Numbered from the stretch's first letter, positions 1 to 7,033 are shown. The stretch: DNA of 7,686 nt from Amoebophilaceae bacterium (GCA_023257955.1 JALRAY010000047.1:1-7686), one strand, 5' to 3'. Translations and numbers: made by a program. The notes: generated by a model from the sequence alone, not told the origin.

Positions 1-1461
1 GCCTTGGATGTAGTAGCTACTACGTATTTGCCTTACATCTGGAAAAATTTGATTAGCATGCCACTAGCAGCGCAACACTTGCAGTGGTTTATCAGCCATA
101 CAATGCTGCTATTCCTAGCGTGGTTCTTTGTAAAGAATACAGCGTACTTCCGGGAGATGACTATCTTTTCTATGACGAATCAGGTTATCAAGCAGCTGCG
201 ACTGCAGGTGATTCTGAAGACGCATACCATTAACATACTGGATCTCGCACGGTATAATGTACAGGAGATTATCAACTGCACGGGACGTATCTCGCAGAGC
301 GTGCGCAACTTCATGCGGGTTTCTTTTATCTCCATCTTCCCTAGCATCGCCAAGATAGTGAGTCTGTCTATCGCCCTACTGACGGCGCATAGGCTGTGTG
401 GAGGCATAATCCTGGCTGCGTATATGGGCATTGGAATAGCTGCACTCGGCTTGAGATATTACACAGCTGCCAAAATGAAGGCATGGCATTTAACGGATAC
501 CGTGAATGTGGCTATGGGGCATAATCTATATAATACAGCTTCTATTCGTTTTAACCCTACGCGGCATCATCAGGAGTTGACGCATTTATTTGACTTAGAA
601 GCCAAGGCATGGGAGCGATTCAATACCGTCTTCTATAGCTTGTATTTGGTGCAGAATGGTATCTTTTACCTAGGAGCAGGAGCCGTGTTTTGTTGGTTGA
701 TGATAACCTATGCACAGGGTAGCGTGTCGCTAGAGACGTTGATCCTAGTCTACGGACTATTAGGTTCACTACACCATCCTTTGATGGAGGTCTTGCGGAA
801 TCTGACGCGTTTTCTGGGAGGCATTATTGATATGCATAAAACATTGGCTATCCTAGAGATGCCTTCCGAGAAGAAACCACTGCAGTTGGGAGCGTGCACG
901 CCGCAAAGCATTCACTTACGGAACGTTACCTTCGGATATGAGACACATAAACCGTTACTATCCGGTATTAATCTAACGATTCATCCGGAAGATAAGATCG
1001 GTATCTTAGGAGCTTCCGGGACAGGCAAGTCTACACTGTGCTACATTATGGCAGGGTTGATACAAACAGATACGGGGAAGGTATGGTATGGCGACGCAGC
1101 TATGGATCAAATAACATCCGCCTCTTTAGGAGCTTCCTTAGTGTATATACCACAACGACAGTTTATTCAACAGCTTGCAGTAGAAGACCATGCGTATGGC
1201 GTCCACTTGAAGCAAAAACCGTTGAGCGGCGGAGAATATCAGCAGGTATTATTACAAGCAGCGCTACAAAAGCGCCCACAAGTCATTATCCTAGATGAAA
1301 CGTTTAATGCGCTAGATGAGGTGACTGCCCATAAACTACTGACACAAATTATGGAGACAATTCCTACGGTTATTATGGTAAGCCACTCCCAAACTATGCT
1401 CCGGCATATGGACCGTCTCTTCGAGCTAAAAAATGGAAAGCTGCTTGCTTACAGGCAATAA
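1..1461 (+). CDS. ABC exporter: fused membrane and ATPase domains, 5'-incomplete, Atm1/HMT-like
   Basis: An ABC half-transporter that would dimerise in the inner membrane and export a substrate using ATP. Residues are numbered from the TTG at 4, which is probably not the true start: the frame is open to the window edge and only five membrane segments are visible (about 27-47, 107-128, 131-152, 211-235, 243-265), so TM1 likely lies upstream. The ATPase shows an A-loop tyrosine (Y312), Walker A GASGTGKST (336-344), Q-loop Q384, signature LSGGE (407-411), Walker B VIILDE (427-432), D-loop NALD (435-438) and switch histidine H461. Only 22 residues separate the Q-loop from the signature, where type I exporters usually have about 50-60, so most of the helical subdomain is missing while the frame stays intact. 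The membrane half resembles the Atm1/HMT group in its general pattern, but the substrate cannot be deduced. No terminator is visible after the TAA. Confidence 0.9.
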   Translation, partial: ALDVVATTYLPYIWKNLISMPLAAQHLQWFISHTMLLFLAWFFVKNTAYFREMTIFSMTNQVIKQLRLQVILKTHTINILDLARYNVQEIINCTGRISQSVRNFMRVSFISIFPSIAKIVSLSIALLTAHRLCGGIILAAYMGIGIAALGLRYYTAAKMKAWHLTDTVNVAMGHNLYNTASIRFNPTRHHQELTHLFDLEAKAWERFNTVFYSLYLVQNGIFYLGAGAVFCWLMITYAQGSVSLETLILVYGLLGSLHHPLMEVLRNLTRFLGGIIDMHKTLAILEMPSEKKPLQLGACTPQSIHLRNVTFGYETHKPLLSGINLTIHPEDKIGILGASGTGKSTLCYIMAGLIQTDTGKVWYGDAAMDQITSASLGASLVYIPQRQFIQQLAVEDHAYGVHLKQKPLSGGEYQQVLLQAALQKRPQVIILDETFNALDEVTAHKLLTQIMETIPTVIMVSHSQTMLRHMDRLFELKNGKLLAYRQ

Positions 1462-1533
1462 AGGATTGTCACATCTATATATCGCAGAACTAACTTTGAT
1501 CGCATAAAGCTAATAGACTAAGGATCCTAAAAC

Positions 1534-1549
1534 CGTTTCACGTGAAACT
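1534..1549. promoter_or_regulatory. parS: parS centromere site (ParB/Spo0J binding)
   Basis: The 14-bp core GTTTCACGTGAAAC (1535-1548) is a perfect palindrome. It matches 14 of 16 positions of the widely conserved chromosomal parS consensus TGTTTCACGTGAAACA, differing only in the two outermost bases (C and T here). ParB is known to load on such sites, spread along DNA and recruit SMC and ParA for origin segregation. The site lies between genes and about 5 kb from the proposed oriC, the usual neighbourhood for parS. No parA or parB gene is in the window. Identification is by motif only, but a chance perfect 14-bp match to this palindrome is very unlikely. Confidence 0.85.
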
Positions 1550-1617
1550 ATTGATAAGTAGTCTTTGCGTTATTCGTATGATTGCTATAAGGGAAATATA
1601 TCATTGCCAGGAGCCGC

Positions 1618-1663
1618 CCCATCCCCGTCATTGCGAGGAGCCCAAGGCGACGAAGCAATCCAT
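1618..1663. repeat. 46-bp palindromic repeat, copy 1
   Basis: First of two near-identical 46-bp units, differing from the second at two positions. It contains imperfect dyad symmetry: ATTGC (1630-1634) pairs with GCAAT (1655-1659), and an inner GCC/GGC closes a CAA loop (1643-1645). The CGTCATTGCGAGGAG...GACGAAGCAATCC theme is one I know as a dispersed intergenic repeat in many bacterial genomes. Translating it gives the familiar spurious RHCEE-type peptide, so I do not annotate the 71-codon frame spanning 1542-1757 as a gene. Confidence 0.85.
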
Positions 1664-1684
1664 ACGTTGTGTTGTGTTACGCCA

Positions 1685-1730
1685 CCCATCCCCGTCATTG
1701 CGAAGAGCCGAAGGCGACGAAGCAATCCAT
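1685..1730. repeat. 46-bp palindromic repeat, copy 2
   Basis: Direct repeat of the unit at 1618-1663, offset by 67 bp with a 21-bp spacer. The two copies differ at one base in the left arm (G to A) and one base in the hairpin loop (CAA to GAA). The outer ATTGC/GCAAT arms (1697-1701, 1722-1726) and the inner GCC/GGC stem are unchanged. Neither difference breaks the stem, which fits constraint on the hairpin or recent duplication. Confidence 0.85.
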
Positions 1731-2049
1731 TTCCTTAAACATACGCTTTACGCGTGAATACGCGCGAGCGTGGCATAAAAGCACGCTAAATACTTTTGGT
1801 ATCATTAGGAGGAGACAAGGAGCGGCACTATAATCAGTTTTGCGATTGCCGATTGTAAGATAACGCAGCTGCTAGGTATTATCTTTGGTGGCATTCTAAA
1901 AATAGGGGTGCTTGCTTGATACCGATCAATACATGGGTTCGGGTTGCGTATGAAGCAACTAAATTGCAGCAGTGCTAGCAGCAGACTAAGGTTACACCCC
2001 TCCCTCACAAGGATAGCTTCGGCTTGATATCGACATACACATTTTCTAT
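1731..2049. other. Gene-free interval upstream of wzx with possible structured RNA or decayed sequence
   Basis: No credible gene is seen here; a 67-codon minus-strand frame (1805-2008) has no family resemblance or sensible context. Visible structure includes AGCGTG/CACGCT (1767-1772 with 1782-1787), AGGGGTG (1904-1910) complementary to CACCCCT (1995-2001) and enclosing GTTGC/GCAAC (1943-1947 with 1955-1959), and a UUCG-loop hairpin at 2012-2031. TACTTTTG (1791-1798) and TATCTTTG (1880-1887) match the Bacteroidota -7 motif TAnnTTTG, so a transcript with a long leader into wzx is possible. A purine-rich AGGAGGAG (1807-1814) has no start codon at a useful distance. I find no signature of RNase P RNA, tmRNA, SRP RNA or tRNA. 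It could be a wzx leader, an unrecognised small RNA or the remains of a gene. Confidence 0.35.
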
Positions 2050-3330
2050 ATGGCTACAAAAACAAATACTTTCTTACATAATTTCTTTCACCTATCGCTT
2101 TTACGCACCATTTCTCACATCTTGCCGCTGATCTCCACGCCTTTCCTAATCAAAGCGATAGGAGTAAATGCTTTTGGTATCTTGGAACTATCCAAAGCGA
2201 TCACCATGTATTTTACTACGTTTGTGTGCTATGGCTTTCGGTATGCGGCTACCAAACAAATTACAGTGCATCAGCAGGATAAGGGCAGGATTGGGCAAAT
2301 CATTAGCTCTATATATTTCATTCAATTGATTTTTATAGTCATTTCTGCGCTGGTGATGTGGGGGATGATCCGTTTTGTGCCCCAGGTGCAAAGTAATGCG
2401 ATTTACTTGGTGAACTTTTTCCCTATTGTGATCACCAGTGGCTTGTTTCCCACTTTTATTTTCCAAGGTATCAATATGATGCGGTCGTTGGTAGCCATTA
2501 ACCTGGGTGCTAAGCTGCTTTTTTTAGGCAGCGTATTGTTTTTTATTCATGCACCTGCTGATGCTATTTGGTTTCCTAGATTCTTAGCGGGGATAGATTT
2601 CTTTCGCTTGTTAGTGTCTTTGTTGGTTTTGTACGGGTACAAAGGCATTCCTTTTAAATATCCGCTGGTATCGATCATGAAGCAGCAACTAAAAGAGGGT
2701 AGTAATATTTTCTTCTCTCAATTGGCTACGTTGTTTTATGCACGGTTTCCTATCACGTTTTTAGGGCTTTTCGTGAGTACCGAGGCTGTTGGTATTTATA
2801 CCTTAGGGGAAAAAATCACCAAAGCTACGGAAGGGATGCTGGAACCTGCCATGCAGGCGTTGTATCCGATCTCTCATTCTCAATTAGAGAAGAACTTATA
2901 TCAAGGCTTGCGGTATTTAAGGCGTTTCTGCAAAACGGGTTTTGCCATCTTACTGGGCGTTGGGGTGATATATTTTGTTTTTGCAGATTTTATTATGTGG
3001 CTTTTCTTGAAGGGACAGCATATTCCAGAAGCGGTGCAGGTATTTAAAATTCAAGCCTTTATCGCCGCTATCATGTTACTGCACAATGTACTAGGTCTGC
3101 ATGTGTTGATTCCGTTAAAAAAAGGGTATCTATATACGGCTGCTATCCTGTTAACGGGGTTAGTAGCTGTGTGCTTACATCTTATCTTGATACCGAAGTT
3201 TGCAACCCAGGGCGCTGCTAGTGCAATTGTCTTGAGTGAATTATTTACGCTATTACTGGTAGCCATTAGTGCTTATCGCACGGTGAAGAAAGCGCGGCTA
3301 AAAAACAATGATACAACTCCCTCTATATGA
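2050..3330 (+). CDS. wzx: Wzx-like polysaccharide flippase (MOP superfamily)
   Basis: A 426-residue, very hydrophobic protein with about 12 membrane segments, normal for Wzx/RfbX-type flippases that move undecaprenyl-linked oligosaccharides across the inner membrane. Family-like stretches are GVNAFGILELSKAI near 38-51 (the G-x-x-x-FG-x-x-x-L pattern after TM1), STEAVGIYTLGEKI near 243-256 and the QGAASAIVLSE segment near 387-397 before the last helix. The ATG at 2050 is chosen because it starts just before TM1; no Shine-Dalgarno precedes it. The stop is 3 bp before the next gene, suggesting co-transcription with the transglycosylase. No glycosyltransferases flank it, so O-antigen, capsule or another lipid-linked glycan cannot be distinguished. 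A role with peptidoglycan precursor is conceivable, since MurJ belongs to the same superfamily, but nothing here supports it. The gene symbol is a family-level label. Confidence 0.85.
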   Translation: MATKTNTFLHNFFHLSLLRTISHILPLISTPFLIKAIGVNAFGILELSKAITMYFTTFVCYGFRYAATKQITVHQQDKGRIGQIISSIYFIQLIFIVISALVMWGMIRFVPQVQSNAIYLVNFFPIVITSGLFPTFIFQGINMMRSLVAINLGAKLLFLGSVLFFIHAPADAIWFPRFLAGIDFFRLLVSLLVLYGYKGIPFKYPLVSIMKQQLKEGSNIFFSQLATLFYARFPITFLGLFVSTEAVGIYTLGEKITKATEGMLEPAMQALYPISHSQLEKNLYQGLRYLRRFCKTGFAILLGVGVIYFVFADFIMWLFLKGQHIPEAVQVFKIQAFIAAIMLLHNVLGLHVLIPLKKGYLYTAAILLTGLVAVCLHLILIPKFATQGAASAIVLSELFTLLLVAISAYRTVKKARLKNNDTTPSI

Positions 3331-3333
3331 TAG

Positions 3334-4884
3334 ATGACCTACAAGTTATTTACCCCACCCACTATGAGCAAGCGCATATATCCCCTGTTGTATCAACTAC
3401 ATCACCAGATGCAATCTTTGCTAGCACCTGTTATCAAACAGGTACTGCTTGGGTTATTCCTTCTAATTTCCATAGGAGCTTCTTACACCACTACGTACGC
3501 AGAAACGATTACGGTCCCTTCAAAAATCACTTTTGCTAACATGCAGTTGCACATTAGTCCATCCGCTAAAAAAGAGATTGAGGAGAAAGTAAAATCTTTA
3601 ACTGCTAGCCCTACACATTACCAAATACTACTGGATCGAGTGAACCTATACATGCCTATCATAGAAAAGATTCTGAAAGAGGAAGGCATGCCAGAAGATT
3701 TTAAATACTTAATCATCCAAGAAAGTGCTTTGATCAGCGACCAGGTCTCTGAGTCCAATGCAGTAGGTTTTTGGCAGTTTAAACAAGAAGCGGCTACAGA
3801 GGTAGGCATGCAGATAAATAGTCATATTGATGAGAGAATGCACATTGTGGAAGCCACACGTGGTTTTGCCAAGTATGTCAAAAAGCATTATTCCCATTTC
3901 AACAATTGGCTTTATTCCCTGTTGGGTTTTTATCTAGGTAGAGGAGGAACTATCCTCTACATCAAGGAAAAAAAATGGCACATTAAACCCAAGAAAGCCG
4001 CTATTGATCATCGCGCACATTGGTATATCTATCACTTTATAGCCCATAAGCTCGTCTTTCAAAAAGTTATAGGAAAAAAAAAGCATCCACATTTAAGGTT
4101 ATATGAGTACAAAGCTTCCTCTGGCAAACAACTAGCAGCTATTAGTCGGCATTTTGAAGTACCTCTACAACACATACAGGAGTACAACAAATGGTTGAAG
4201 ACTACAGAGGTGCCTACCAACACCCGATGTGCGATTATTGTACCCCTTAAGCATGGACAATACAAACGTTTAGATACAACAGAGCCTGCTACAAAACGAC
4301 CTAAAAAAGACGTGATAGATTACAGCTCCTATTACCAGCATGCTGATAAGTTCCCAACAATAGCTCTTGACAATGCTCCAAAAAGGAAAATGAATCATGC
4401 AACTGTTTTACCAACAGAGGCCTTATTAATTAATGGTATTCCTGGCATAGTTGCGAAGGAGGAAGATACACTCGCCTCTTTAACGGAAAGAGGTAACATA
4501 TTACTCTCTGAATTTTTAACGTATAATGATATCACAGCAGAGCATCTAATACAGACGGGACAAGTATATTACTTTCAAAAAAAACATAGTAAAGGGCCTA
4601 TACACTACCACATTACACAACCAGCAGAAACGTGGTGGAGTATTGCGCAAAAGTATGGGGTGCAACTATCCGCTTTATGGCATAAAAATAGAATGAAGGA
4701 AGTTACGGACTTGCAACTTGGGCAAGTAGTATGGCTAAGGTTTATACGCCCTGCGCGTATTCCTATTGACTATGTACAAACGCCTGATTTGAAAGATGAT
4801 GATATAACAACACAAAGTATGGCTCAAGAATCGCAAGAAGAAGAGGAATCATTACAGGTGGAGATGGTCAGTCTAGATCTGTAA
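3334..4884 (+). CDS. Exported lytic transglycosylase, MltD-like, with LysM modules
   Basis: A 516-residue peptidoglycan-cleaving enzyme. A hydrophobic segment at about 36-50 followed by TTYA-ET (54-58) looks like a signal peptide. The ATG at 3334 gives an unusually long N-region, so Met11 (3364) or Met26 (3409) may be the real start. The SLT family 1 domain spans about 100-210: catalytic Glu130 in QESAL, NAVGFWQF (142-149), DER (166-168), EATRGFAKYVK (173-183). Where relatives carry AYNxGxG this protein has FYLGRGG (199-205), so the usual Asn is Leu. Three LysM-like modules follow (about 257-304, 368-415, 423-470), which bind GlcNAc-containing glycan. The tail (486-507) is acidic. It probably acts in the periplasm on the cell wall, in growth, division or recycling. 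It follows wzx by 3 bp. MltD-like is a best guess from domain order; the enzyme class is more certain than the subfamily. Confidence 0.88.
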   Translation: MTYKLFTPPTMSKRIYPLLYQLHHQMQSLLAPVIKQVLLGLFLLISIGASYTTTYAETITVPSKITFANMQLHISPSAKKEIEEKVKSLTASPTHYQILLDRVNLYMPIIEKILKEEGMPEDFKYLIIQESALISDQVSESNAVGFWQFKQEAATEVGMQINSHIDERMHIVEATRGFAKYVKKHYSHFNNWLYSLLGFYLGRGGTILYIKEKKWHIKPKKAAIDHRAHWYIYHFIAHKLVFQKVIGKKKHPHLRLYEYKASSGKQLAAISRHFEVPLQHIQEYNKWLKTTEVPTNTRCAIIVPLKHGQYKRLDTTEPATKRPKKDVIDYSSYYQHADKFPTIALDNAPKRKMNHATVLPTEALLINGIPGIVAKEEDTLASLTERGNILLSEFLTYNDITAEHLIQTGQVYYFQKKHSKGPIHYHITQPAETWWSIAQKYGVQLSALWHKNRMKEVTDLQLGQVVWLRFIRPARIPIDYVQTPDLKDDDITTQSMAQESQEEEESLQVEMVSLDL

Positions 4885-4965
4885 ATATGAAAGGCTTTAT
4901 TAATTAGCCAATGTATCTAGCAACGATAGAAACCTTTAACAGTACAACAATAACAACACAGGACT

Positions 4966-5760
4966 ATGAAACAATATTTAGATTTATTACAACATGTGGT
5001 GGATAATGGAGAACTAAAAACAGACCGCACAGGTACGGGTACTAAAAGCATATTTGGTTACCAAATGCGTTTTGACTTATCCGCGGGTTTTCCGCTGTTA
5101 ACAACCAAAAAAGTACACTTTAAATCCATTGCCTATGAGTTGCTCTGGTTCCTACAAGGGAGTACCAACGTAAGCTATCTGCAGGAGCATGGGGTAACTA
5201 TCTGGGATGAATGGGCCGATGAGCAAGGAGAGTTAGGCCCTATCTATGGTCATCAGTGGCGCAATTGGCCTACAACACAAGGTGATACTGTAGATCAAAT
5301 AACGGAGGTAATTAAGAAGATAAAGGCGAATCCGAATGATAGAAGGTTGATAGTAAGTGCTTGGAATGTGGGAGAATTACATAAGATGGCACTACCTCCA
5401 TGTCATGTATTGTTTCAATTTTATGTGGTGAACAATAGGCTTTCTTGTCAGTTATACCAACGGAGTGCAGATATCTTCTTAGGAGTACCCTTCAACATAG
5501 CTTCCTATGCTTTGCTGACGTGTATGGTCGCGCAGGTTTGTGACCTACAAGTAGGTGAGTTTATCCACACCTTAGGAGATGCGCATCTATATACTAATCA
5601 CATAGAACAAGCGAATCTGCAATTGTCTCGTACGCCGCGTGCTTTACCGCAACTGAAGATCAATCCAGCCATCAAGGACTTATTTACTTTTCAATACAGC
5701 GACTTTGTAATAGCGGATTACGACCCCCATCCCGGCATTAAAGCGCCTATAGCTGTTTGA
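4966..5760 (+). CDS. thyA: Thymidylate synthase
   Basis: Converts dUMP and 5,10-methylene-tetrahydrofolate to dTMP and dihydrofolate in the cytoplasm, supplying thymidylate for DNA synthesis. At 264 residues it has the same length as the E. coli enzyme, and key residues fall at the same numbers: Arg21 in RTGTGT (21-26), Arg126-Arg127, nucleophile Cys146 in PPCH (144-147), QRSAD (165-169) with Arg166 and Asp169, Asn177 in FLGVPFN (171-177), and the conserved HLYTNHIEQ segment (207-215). All catalytic residues are present, so it should be active. The 81 bp upstream hold no clear promoter or terminator; the leader just before the ATG is A/C-rich with at most a weak AGGA too close to the start. 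It converges on prmC with only 10 bp between stop codons. Confidence 0.98.
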   Translation: MKQYLDLLQHVVDNGELKTDRTGTGTKSIFGYQMRFDLSAGFPLLTTKKVHFKSIAYELLWFLQGSTNVSYLQEHGVTIWDEWADEQGELGPIYGHQWRNWPTTQGDTVDQITEVIKKIKANPNDRRLIVSAWNVGELHKMALPPCHVLFQFYVVNNRLSCQLYQRSADIFLGVPFNIASYALLTCMVAQVCDLQVGEFIHTLGDAHLYTNHIEQANLQLSRTPRALPQLKINPAIKDLFTFQYSDFVIADYDPHPGIKAPIAV

Positions 5761-5770
5761 ATTAGCTTAC

Positions 5771-6619
5771 TCAATAAGCGGCTATCACAAACCTATCCTT
5801 GTTATGCAAGTCTTGTGCTACAGCTACTTCCCTAAAGTGATGCTTATAACATAGCGCGGATACATCTTTTCCAAACCTTTCATTGACTTCTAGATACAGC
5901 TTTCCACTGGATGTTAAATGCTTACTAGCCTGCTGTACAATCCGTTCATAAAACATTAATGGAGATTCATCAGGTACAAAAAGGGCCAGTGCTGGTTCGT
6001 AGGCAGTAACCTGTGCCCGCATGCACGCTACTTCTGAGATGCATACATAAGGTGGATTGCTGACAATAATATCCCACTTTTTCTTTGGTAAGCGATATTG
6101 TAAGATATCTAGTTGATGCCAGTGTATAATCGCTTGATGATGGGTTGCATTCTGGCGAGCTATTTGTAAGGCTTCTTCACTAATATCTAGCGCATCTACA
6201 AAAGGATTGCTTAATTCTTTTTGTAAAGTGATGGCGATACAACCACTGCCTGTAGCTATGTCTAATACCTGCAAATTAGAGAGCGGATTTTCCTGTACAA
6301 TACGGAGAGTTAGTTCTTCCGTCTCCGGTCTAGGGATAAGTACAGCAGGCGTGACTTTAAATACCCGACTAGCAAAGTAAGACTCTTCTAATATATATTG
6401 GATCGGTTCTCGGTTATGTAATCGAGTGACTACATCTTCTAAAACGTTTGTTGATAAGTTCGTGGATAATTTTTTATCGAGGGCAATGGCTACAGCATCG
6501 TATCCATAAAAGTGCGCTATCACCCGTAAAACGATAGCTCTGCATTCTCCAGGAGTATGCACAAAAGGTAGAATGCGATGGAATAAATGCTCGTATAGCT
6601 CTTTTGTAGTAGTAATCAT
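5771..6619 (-). CDS. prmC: Peptide chain release factor N5-glutamine methyltransferase
   Basis: Uses S-adenosylmethionine to methylate the glutamine of the GGQ motif in release factors RF1 and RF2, making translation termination efficient. The 282-residue length is typical. The N-terminal helical part (1-70) leads into PIQYI (72-76), the PRPETEEL segment (96-103), the SAM-binding motif LDIATGSGCIAI (119-130), an acidic residue after motif II (DALDIS, 142-147), the diagnostic NPPY (188-191) and YEPALAL (207-213), ending in the family's C-terminal fold. The ATG at 6619 fits the N-terminus; no Shine-Dalgarno is visible. Residues 51-58 (LSTNLSTN) are a tandem repeat encoded by two DnaA-box-like 9-mers. 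The gene points away from the proposed origin, so it is co-directional with the fork, and its promoter must lie within or next to the origin region. Confidence 0.95.
   Translation of the reverse strand: MITTTKELYEHLFHRILPFVHTPGECRAIVLRVIAHFYGYDAVAIALDKKLSTNLSTNVLEDVVTRLHNREPIQYILEESYFASRVFKVTPAVLIPRPETEELTLRIVQENPLSNLQVLDIATGSGCIAITLQKELSNPFVDALDISEEALQIARQNATHHQAIIHWHQLDILQYRLPKKKWDIIVSNPPYVCISEVACMRAQVTAYEPALALFVPDESPLMFYERIVQQASKHLTSSGKLYLEVNERFGKDVSALCYKHHFREVAVAQDLHNKDRFVIAAY
6449..6469 (-). other. Two tandem near-consensus DnaA boxes inside prmC
   Basis: Read on the minus strand, TTATCCACG (6469-6461) and TTATCAACA (6457-6449) sit 12 bp apart in the same orientation. Each differs by one base from TTATNCACA. 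They encode the LSTN-LSTN repeat of PrmC (residues 51-58), and the second 9-mer also occurs at 6794-6802 in the intergenic origin region. They may be low-affinity DnaA sites extending the origin into the coding sequence, or a chance effect of the peptide repeat. Confidence 0.45.
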
Positions 6620-6740
6620 AGGTATATATATTCCAGAGATAATACTTACTCCTCAATAATGTGGATAAGTGTATTAATAACTCAAAGAATAACGGATTTT
6701 GAAGTGTCAATAACTACCTATAAAAGGTTGATAAACAGAA

Positions 6741-6760
6741 AGGGAGTAGAGAGGGAGTAG
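6741..6760. repeat. Short tandem repeat AGGGAGTAG x2 in the origin region
   Basis: AGGGAGTAG occurs at 6741-6749 and again at 6752-6760, an 11-bp period (one helical turn), within the gene-free origin segment. Its purine-rich character contrasts with the surrounding AT-rich DNA. It could bind an origin regulator, but no known protein site is recognised. Confidence 0.5.
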
Positions 6761-6898
6761 ATTTGCGCAATAATAGGTTAGTTAAGAACAGCGTTATCAA
6801 CACAATAAAAATACGAGGTAATTATTTCACTGATTCCTTGTTATGCACAAAATTTTTGAAACCAAGCTGAAAATCAAATATTAAAGAAAACTATTTTA

Positions 6899-6934
6899 TG
6901 TGGATAAGTTTTTTTTATTCACATTTTATTCACA
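6899..6934. other. Core DnaA-box array: inverted box followed by 11-bp tandem repeat
   Basis: A minus-strand box TGTGGATAA (6899-6907) is followed after seven bases by two perfect copies of TTTTATTCACA (6913-6923, 6924-6934). The first two boxes form a near-perfect 9-bp inverted repeat with one G-T pair and a T-rich 7-nt loop (6908-6914). Same-face spacing of the tandem pair suits cooperative DnaA assembly towards the AT-rich stretch on the right. Confidence 0.7.
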
Positions 6935-6997
6935 ACTCCTAACACATGTAGCGTAATGGTTCTTGGTTATCCACATTTCCACACATGTAATAATGAC

Positions 6998-7033
6998 AAT
7001 ATTCTTTTATTTAAAAATATAATATTATTAATT
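6998..7033. other. Putative DNA unwinding element (DUE)
   Basis: This 36-bp segment has one G/C base (C at 7004) and directly follows the DnaA-box cluster, 22 bp after the last box (6967-6975). Such AT-only stretches beside DnaA boxes are where bacterial origins melt. The intervening TAATAATGA (6989-6997 region) loosely resembles DnaA-trio repeats (5'-TAR), but only two units fit. It overlaps the last codons of the minus-strand gene ending at 7028. Confidence 0.6.

Noticed and set aside
1006..1138. 12-bp direct repeat TTAGGAGCTTCC within the ABC ATPase
   Set aside because: Both copies encode LGAS, one of them in the conserved Walker A region; a coding coincidence, and it does not bracket the missing helical subdomain.
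1542..1757. 71-codon plus-strand frame
   Set aside because: It runs through both palindromic repeats and yields the RHCEE-type peptide typical of spurious translations of such repeats.
1805..2008. 67-codon minus-strand frame in the gap before wzx
   Set aside because: No family resemblance and no supporting context; the Ile/Leu/Ser-rich product could arise by chance.
1801..2040. RNase P RNA, tmRNA or SRP RNA in the structured gap
   Set aside because: None of the hallmark conserved sequences of these RNAs is present.
3327..3539. Frame starting in an ATGA overlap with the wzx stop
   Set aside because: The ATGA overlap is tempting, but the frame lies inside the transglycosylase gene in another phase and resembles nothing; the alternative frame carries a clear enzyme.
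3857..3862. CACGTG core inside the transglycosylase gene as a second parS
   Set aside because: The flanking bases do not match the parS arms.
5749..5785. Hairpin GCTTA-CTCAA-TAAGC (5765-5779) nested in ATAGC/GCTAT between thyA and prmC as a bidirectional terminator
   Set aside because: Well placed between convergent stop codons, but the stem is 5 bp and AT-rich and there is no T-run on either strand.
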